Positions 5,539 through 8,079 of a stretch of DNA of 8,079 nucleotides are shown here, one piece after another. The notes beneath the pieces are model-generated. The model did not search any database. It was not told where the DNA came from and saw only the letters and a list, made by a program, of their open reading frames with translations. The stretch is from the NCBI GenBank assembly GCA_903868035.1, contig CAIPTQ010000240.1:1-8079 (forward strand). Direction: 5' to 3'. The number at the start of each line of letters is the position of its first letter. Within the stretch, counting starts at the first letter, position 1. This DNA is from an uncultured Phycisphaerales bacterium (lineage in GTDB: Bacteria > Planctomycetota > Phycisphaerae > WQYP01). Both the position numbers and the translations under genes were made by a program.

Positions 5539-6704
5539 TGGCGTTTTCCTTTTCGATCTTACACACCGATGCCGCCACGCGGGCGCGAGTGGGGCGCGTG
5601 CAAACCGTCCACGGCGGTTTTGACACCCCCGCCTTCATGGCCGTGGGCACGCGCGGGTCCATCAAGGGCGTGACGCCCGAACAGGCGCGGGCCTGCGGAT
5701 GCCAGATCGTGCTCGGCAATACCTATCATCTGCTGCTGCGCCCGGGCGCCGAAACGGTCGCGGCACTTGGCGGCCTGCAGAAATTCAGCGGGTGGAACGG
5801 GCCGATGCTCACCGACTCCGGCGGGTTCCAGGTCTTTTCCCTCGCGGAGCTAAGGCAGTTTGACGATGCCACCGGCGGCGGGGTGACGTTCAAAAGCCAC
5901 ATCGACGGGGCGGTCATCCGCCTGACCCCCGAGGAGTCGATGCGGGTGCAGCATATGCTGGGGGCGGACATCATCATGGCGTTTGACGATTGCCCGCCGG
6001 CGGATTGCCCCCCGGAGCGCCTGCGGCAGGCGCTGGAGCGGACACACCAATGGGCGGAGATATGCAAGGCGTCGCATGAGAAGATGACGCGCGCGGGGGT
6101 GGGGCACAACTGCGCCGACGGCGGCCAGGCGCTGTTCGGAATTGTGCAGGGCGGAACGAACCTCGAGGCGCGGGCGGCATCGGCGGCATTCTTGCGCGGG
6201 CTGGATTTGCCGGGTTATGCCCTCGGGGGCCTGGCGGTGGGCGAGGGGCATGCGCGGATGGTGGAGACAATTGCGCACACGGCGCCGCTGCTGCCGGCGG
6301 ACAAGCCGCGGTATCTGATGGGCGTGGGCTATGCGCAGGATATCCTGGAAGCGGTGAAGCGCGGCATAGACATGTTCGATTGCGTGTTGCCCACGCGCAA
6401 TGGCCGCAACGGCCTGGCGTTCACCTTCGCCGGCACGCGACGGCTGCGGAACGCCAAGTACGCGCTGGACCAGGGGCCGCTGGAGGAGGGATGCGATTGT
6501 TATGCGTGCCGGAATTTCTCCCGCGGCTACCTCCGGCACCTGTTCAACGTAGAGGAAATGCTCGGCCCGACGCTGGTATCAATCCATAATCTGCGTTTTT
6601 TCCAGCGCTGGATGGAGGCGATCCGCCAGGCAATCCGCGCGGGGCGGCTGGCGGAATTGACGGCGCCGAGCGGCAGCCTGTGCCAGGATGATGATGCCGA
6701 CTGA
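5538..6704 (+). CDS. tgt: Queuine tRNA-ribosyltransferase (tRNA-guanine transglycosylase)
   Basis: Tgt swaps the guanine at position 34 of GUN-anticodon tRNAs (Asp, Asn, His, Tyr) for preQ1, the key step of queuosine formation. The 388 residues form the expected TIM barrel with a zinc site and are slightly longer than typical bacterial enzymes. Visible landmarks are the N-terminal TPAFMAVGTRGSIKGV, LTDSGGFQVFSL with the active-site Asp93, GIVQGG, YALGGLAVGE, YLMGVGY, and FDCVLPTRNGRNG with the covalent nucleophile Asp281. The zinc ligands are Cys319, Cys321, Cys324 and His350, with the same spacing as in the Zymomonas enzyme. All catalytic residues are intact. It follows ispF at 40 bases. queA and the yajC-secDF genes, which often adjoin tgt in other bacteria, are not here. 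Confidence 0.97.
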   Translation: MAFSFSILHTDAATRARVGRVQTVHGGFDTPAFMAVGTRGSIKGVTPEQARACGCQIVLGNTYHLLLRPGAETVAALGGLQKFSGWNGPMLTDSGGFQVFSLAELRQFDDATGGGVTFKSHIDGAVIRLTPEESMRVQHMLGADIIMAFDDCPPADCPPERLRQALERTHQWAEICKASHEKMTRAGVGHNCADGGQALFGIVQGGTNLEARAASAAFLRGLDLPGYALGGLAVGEGHARMVETIAHTAPLLPADKPRYLMGVGYAQDILEAVKRGIDMFDCVLPTRNGRNGLAFTFAGTRRLRNAKYALDQGPLEEGCDCYACRNFSRGYLRHLFNVEEMLGPTLVSIHNLRFFQRWMEAIRQAIRAGRLAELTAPSGSLCQDDDAD

Positions 6705-6734
6705 AGTTTGAAGCGGTGATCGAATCAGCCTTGC

Positions 6735-6763
6735 TTGACCGCAGGGCGTGGTTTTTCTACAGT
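6735..6763 (+). promoter_or_regulatory. Promoter of tRNA-Phe
   Basis: TTGACC (6735-6740), 17 bases, then TACAGT (6758-6763). The start would be near 6770, giving a 5' leader of about 8 bases before the mature tRNA. The match, spacing and position make this the most convincing promoter in the window. Confidence 0.65.
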
Positions 6764-6777
6764 AGTCAATTCAGCCC

Positions 6778-6850
6778 GGGCAGATAGCTCAGCTGGTAGA
6801 GCAAAGGACTGAAAATCCTTGTGTCGCCGGTTCGATTCCGGCTCTGCCCA
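6778..6850 (+). tRNA. tRNA-Phe (anticodon GAA)
   Basis: A full cloverleaf can be drawn. The acceptor stem GGGCAGA (6778-6784) pairs perfectly with TCTGCCC (6843-6849), and the discriminator is A6850. The D stem is GCTC/GAGC. The anticodon stem is AAGGA/TCCTT around the loop CTGAAAA, with GAA at 6811-6813. A 5-base variable region precedes the T stem GCCGG/CCGGC with loop TTCGATT. The sequence after the discriminator is CGT, so the 3' CCA is not encoded and must be added by a nucleotidyltransferase. Phe tRNA is not a substrate of the neighbouring Tgt. Confidence 0.97.
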
Positions 6851-6858
6851 CGTGCGAA

Positions 6859-6906
6859 AACCCGCGTAAATAATGGCGAAAAGCCTTATTTAGCGGGTTC
6901 TTTCTT
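6859..6906 (+). terminator. Rho-independent terminator after tRNA-Phe
   Basis: AACCCGC (6859-6865) pairs with GCGGGTT (6893-6899), TAAATAA (6867-6873) with TTATTTA (6886-6892), and GGC (6875-6877) with GCC (6883-6885) around a GAAAA loop. Single-base bulges at G6866 and T6874 interrupt an otherwise continuous 17-bp stem. The pyrimidine-rich CTTTCTT follows at 6900-6906. The T tract is interrupted but the stem is long. Confidence 0.8.
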
Positions 6907-7069
6907 GCGCCTCCAAACCGTTATAAAGCGGCTGACAAATGCGTACATTTTCCTAACCCAACTTTCGCACTTTGCCTGAATTCCGCGTCATTTTCAAGAA
7001 TATTTCGGCGTTCCTGCAGCGCCAATGCGGTTTTGTTCTCGAAAACCCGTGCGGTGGAAACCAACCCCC

Positions 7070-7099
7070 TTGAAACCTCCCGCCTGGGCGTGCGATAGT
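7070..7099 (+). promoter_or_regulatory. Candidate transposase promoter, leaderless
   Basis: TTGAAA (7070-7075), 18 bases, then GATAGT (7094-7099). Seven bases (7100-7106) lie between the -10 and the transposase ATG, so the transcript should start at or next to the start codon. Confidence 0.5.
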
Positions 7100-7106
7100 C
7101 GCGGGC

Positions 7107-8079
7107 ATGTTTTTACGCACGCATCATCGCCGCAAGTAGGGCAAGGATCATTACTACTACAGCGTGGTGGAGAACCGCCGCGTCGCCGGCGGCACGACCG
7201 TGCAACGCCAGGTGTTGTACCTCGGCGAGATCAACACCACGCAGGAGGCGGCGTGGCGCCAGACGCTGGAAGTCTTCGACGAGCGCCGTGAACGGCCCAC
7301 GTCGCTGATGCTGTTCCCCGAATCGCAGGCGGTTCCCGCCGATGCGCTCAACGCCGTGCAGGTGAAGCTGGACCAGATGCAGTTGTGCCGGCCGCGGGCG
7401 TACGGCAACTGCTGGCTGGGGTGCTGGCTGTGGGAGCAATTGGAGTTGGATCGGTTCTGGCGGGTGCGGCTGGCCGAGGAGCGCGGGGCGGTGCCGTGGG
7501 CCAAGGTCTTGCAGATGCTGGTGGTCAGCCGGCTGCTCGATCCGGGCAGCGAGTGGCGGCTGCACCGGCACGGCTTTGAGCACGGCGCCTTCGATGAGTT
7601 GTTGCAGGTGGACTTCGCGGCGGCGGCCAAGGACCGGCTGTACCGGTGCCTGGATCTGCTGCTGGTCCATAAGAATTACTTATTTACTCATCTCCATCAG
7701 AAGTGGAAGGATCTGTTTAACGCCTCGTATGACGTGCTGCTGTACGACCTGACCAGCACCTACTTCGAGGGGTTGTGCGAAGATATCCCCAAGGCCAAAC
7801 ACGGCTACAGCCGGGATGGCCGGCCCGACTGCCGGCAGGTGGTGATCGCGCTGGTGCTCACGCCCGACGGGTTCCCCCTGGCCTACGAGGTGCTGCCGGG
7901 CAACACCTCCGACAAAACCACGCTGCGGGCCTTCCGGGCCAAGATCGAAGCGGCCTACGGCCAGGCCCGGCGCGTCTGGGTGATGGATCGGGGCATCCCC
8001 ACGGAAGAGACGCTGGGGGAGATGTGCGCCCAAGGCGTGGATTATCTGGTGGGCACGCCCAAGGGCAAGCTGGCGGCCA
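7107..8079 (+). pseudogene. IS1634-like transposase, in-frame TAG at codon 11, 3' end outside window
   Basis: Transposase of the IS1634 type (IS4-like DDE superfamily), which cuts and joins element ends. The frame starts at ATG 7107 with MFLRTHHRRK, hits TAG at 7137-7139, then continues as GKDHYYYSVVENRRVAGG and stays open to the window edge. The sequence on both sides of the TAG matches the usual family start, so the stop replaces one residue rather than marking a boundary. Asp in LLYDLTSTYFEG (codon 214) and in VWVMDRGIP (codon 294) are the first two residues of the DDE triad; the Glu lies beyond the edge. Between them are the RDGRPDCRQV and YEVLPGNTSDKTTL segments. No other disruption was found over about 310 codons, so the lesion looks recent. 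Restart at a GTG such as 7164 or read-through is possible but would lose the N-terminus or be inefficient. Confidence 0.85.

Larger units (their letters stand above)
7060..8079 (+). mobile_element. IS1634-like insertion sequence, left part
   Basis: The transposase and its tight promoter mark an insertion sequence that enters the window downstream of tRNA-Phe. The left boundary is uncertain: the terminal inverted repeat cannot be recognised without the right end, and it may lie anywhere from about 6907 to 7069. That gene-free stretch is less GC-rich than its surroundings and holds only a short GGTTTT/AAAACC inverted repeat (7029-7034 and 7042-7047) of unknown meaning. Confidence 0.6.

Noticed and set aside
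5498..5540. preQ1 riboswitch upstream of tgt
   Set aside because: The junction is only 40 bases and I see no recognisable aptamer core with an A-rich tail; only simple complementary arms are present.
3926..5719. 597-codon minus-strand open frame across the GH3, ispF and tgt starts
   Set aside because: It is rich in His, Arg and Gln, has no domain resemblance, and spans three well-supported plus-strand genes; GC-rich third positions explain its length.
7113..8033. Minus-strand open frames opposite the transposase
   Set aside because: They are shadows; the plus frame carries the DDE-type motifs continuously.

Overview
The window looks like a GC-rich bacterial chromosome segment, most plausibly from the Planctomycetota or a related PVC lineage. 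I infer this from the style of the proteins, the IS1634-type transposase and the degenerate heptanucleotide arrays that put peptides such as SKLETR and QIKNQKSK into reading frames. The assignment is by recognition only and is moderate at best.

Layout. Positions 1-274 (minus) hold the N-terminus of a Ppx/GppA-type polyphosphate/pppGpp phosphatase that runs off the left edge. A CHAD-domain protein (443-1357, plus) is divergent from it, so the left end looks like a small polyphosphate module. A compact hicA-hicB toxin-antitoxin pair (1458-1880) follows and ends tail-to-tail with a tRNA-dihydrouridine synthase (1877-2947, minus), the two stop codons sharing TTAA. A secreted GH3 glycosidase (3080-4933) comes next. 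ispF (5015-5497, isoprenoid precursor synthesis) and tgt (5538-6704, queuosine modification of tRNA) follow 40 bases apart and are probably co-transcribed. A complete tRNA-Phe(GAA) gene (6778-6850) has its own promoter and a long hairpin terminator. The right end is the 5' part of an IS1634-like transposase interrupted by an in-frame TAG at codon 11.

Three genes touch tRNA biology (dus, tgt, tRNA-Phe), but Phe tRNA is not a Tgt substrate, so I see neighbours rather than a pathway. Most genes here are housekeeping genes with recognisable families, and I do not see a convincing new multi-gene system.

Two patterns are not explained by the genes. (1) Three unrelated-looking tandem arrays all have a period of 7 bases (153-187, 2311-2338, 2977-3011). 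One sits in the N-terminal extension of the Ppx-like gene, one is an in-frame insertion in the Dus barrel, and one lies just upstream of dus. (2) At least three genes (the ppx-like gene, hicA, the transposase) carry a -10-like hexamer exactly 7 bases before the ATG, and dus has one 6 bases before, which suggests leaderless transcription. The GH3 gene and ispF instead have clear ribosome binding sites.
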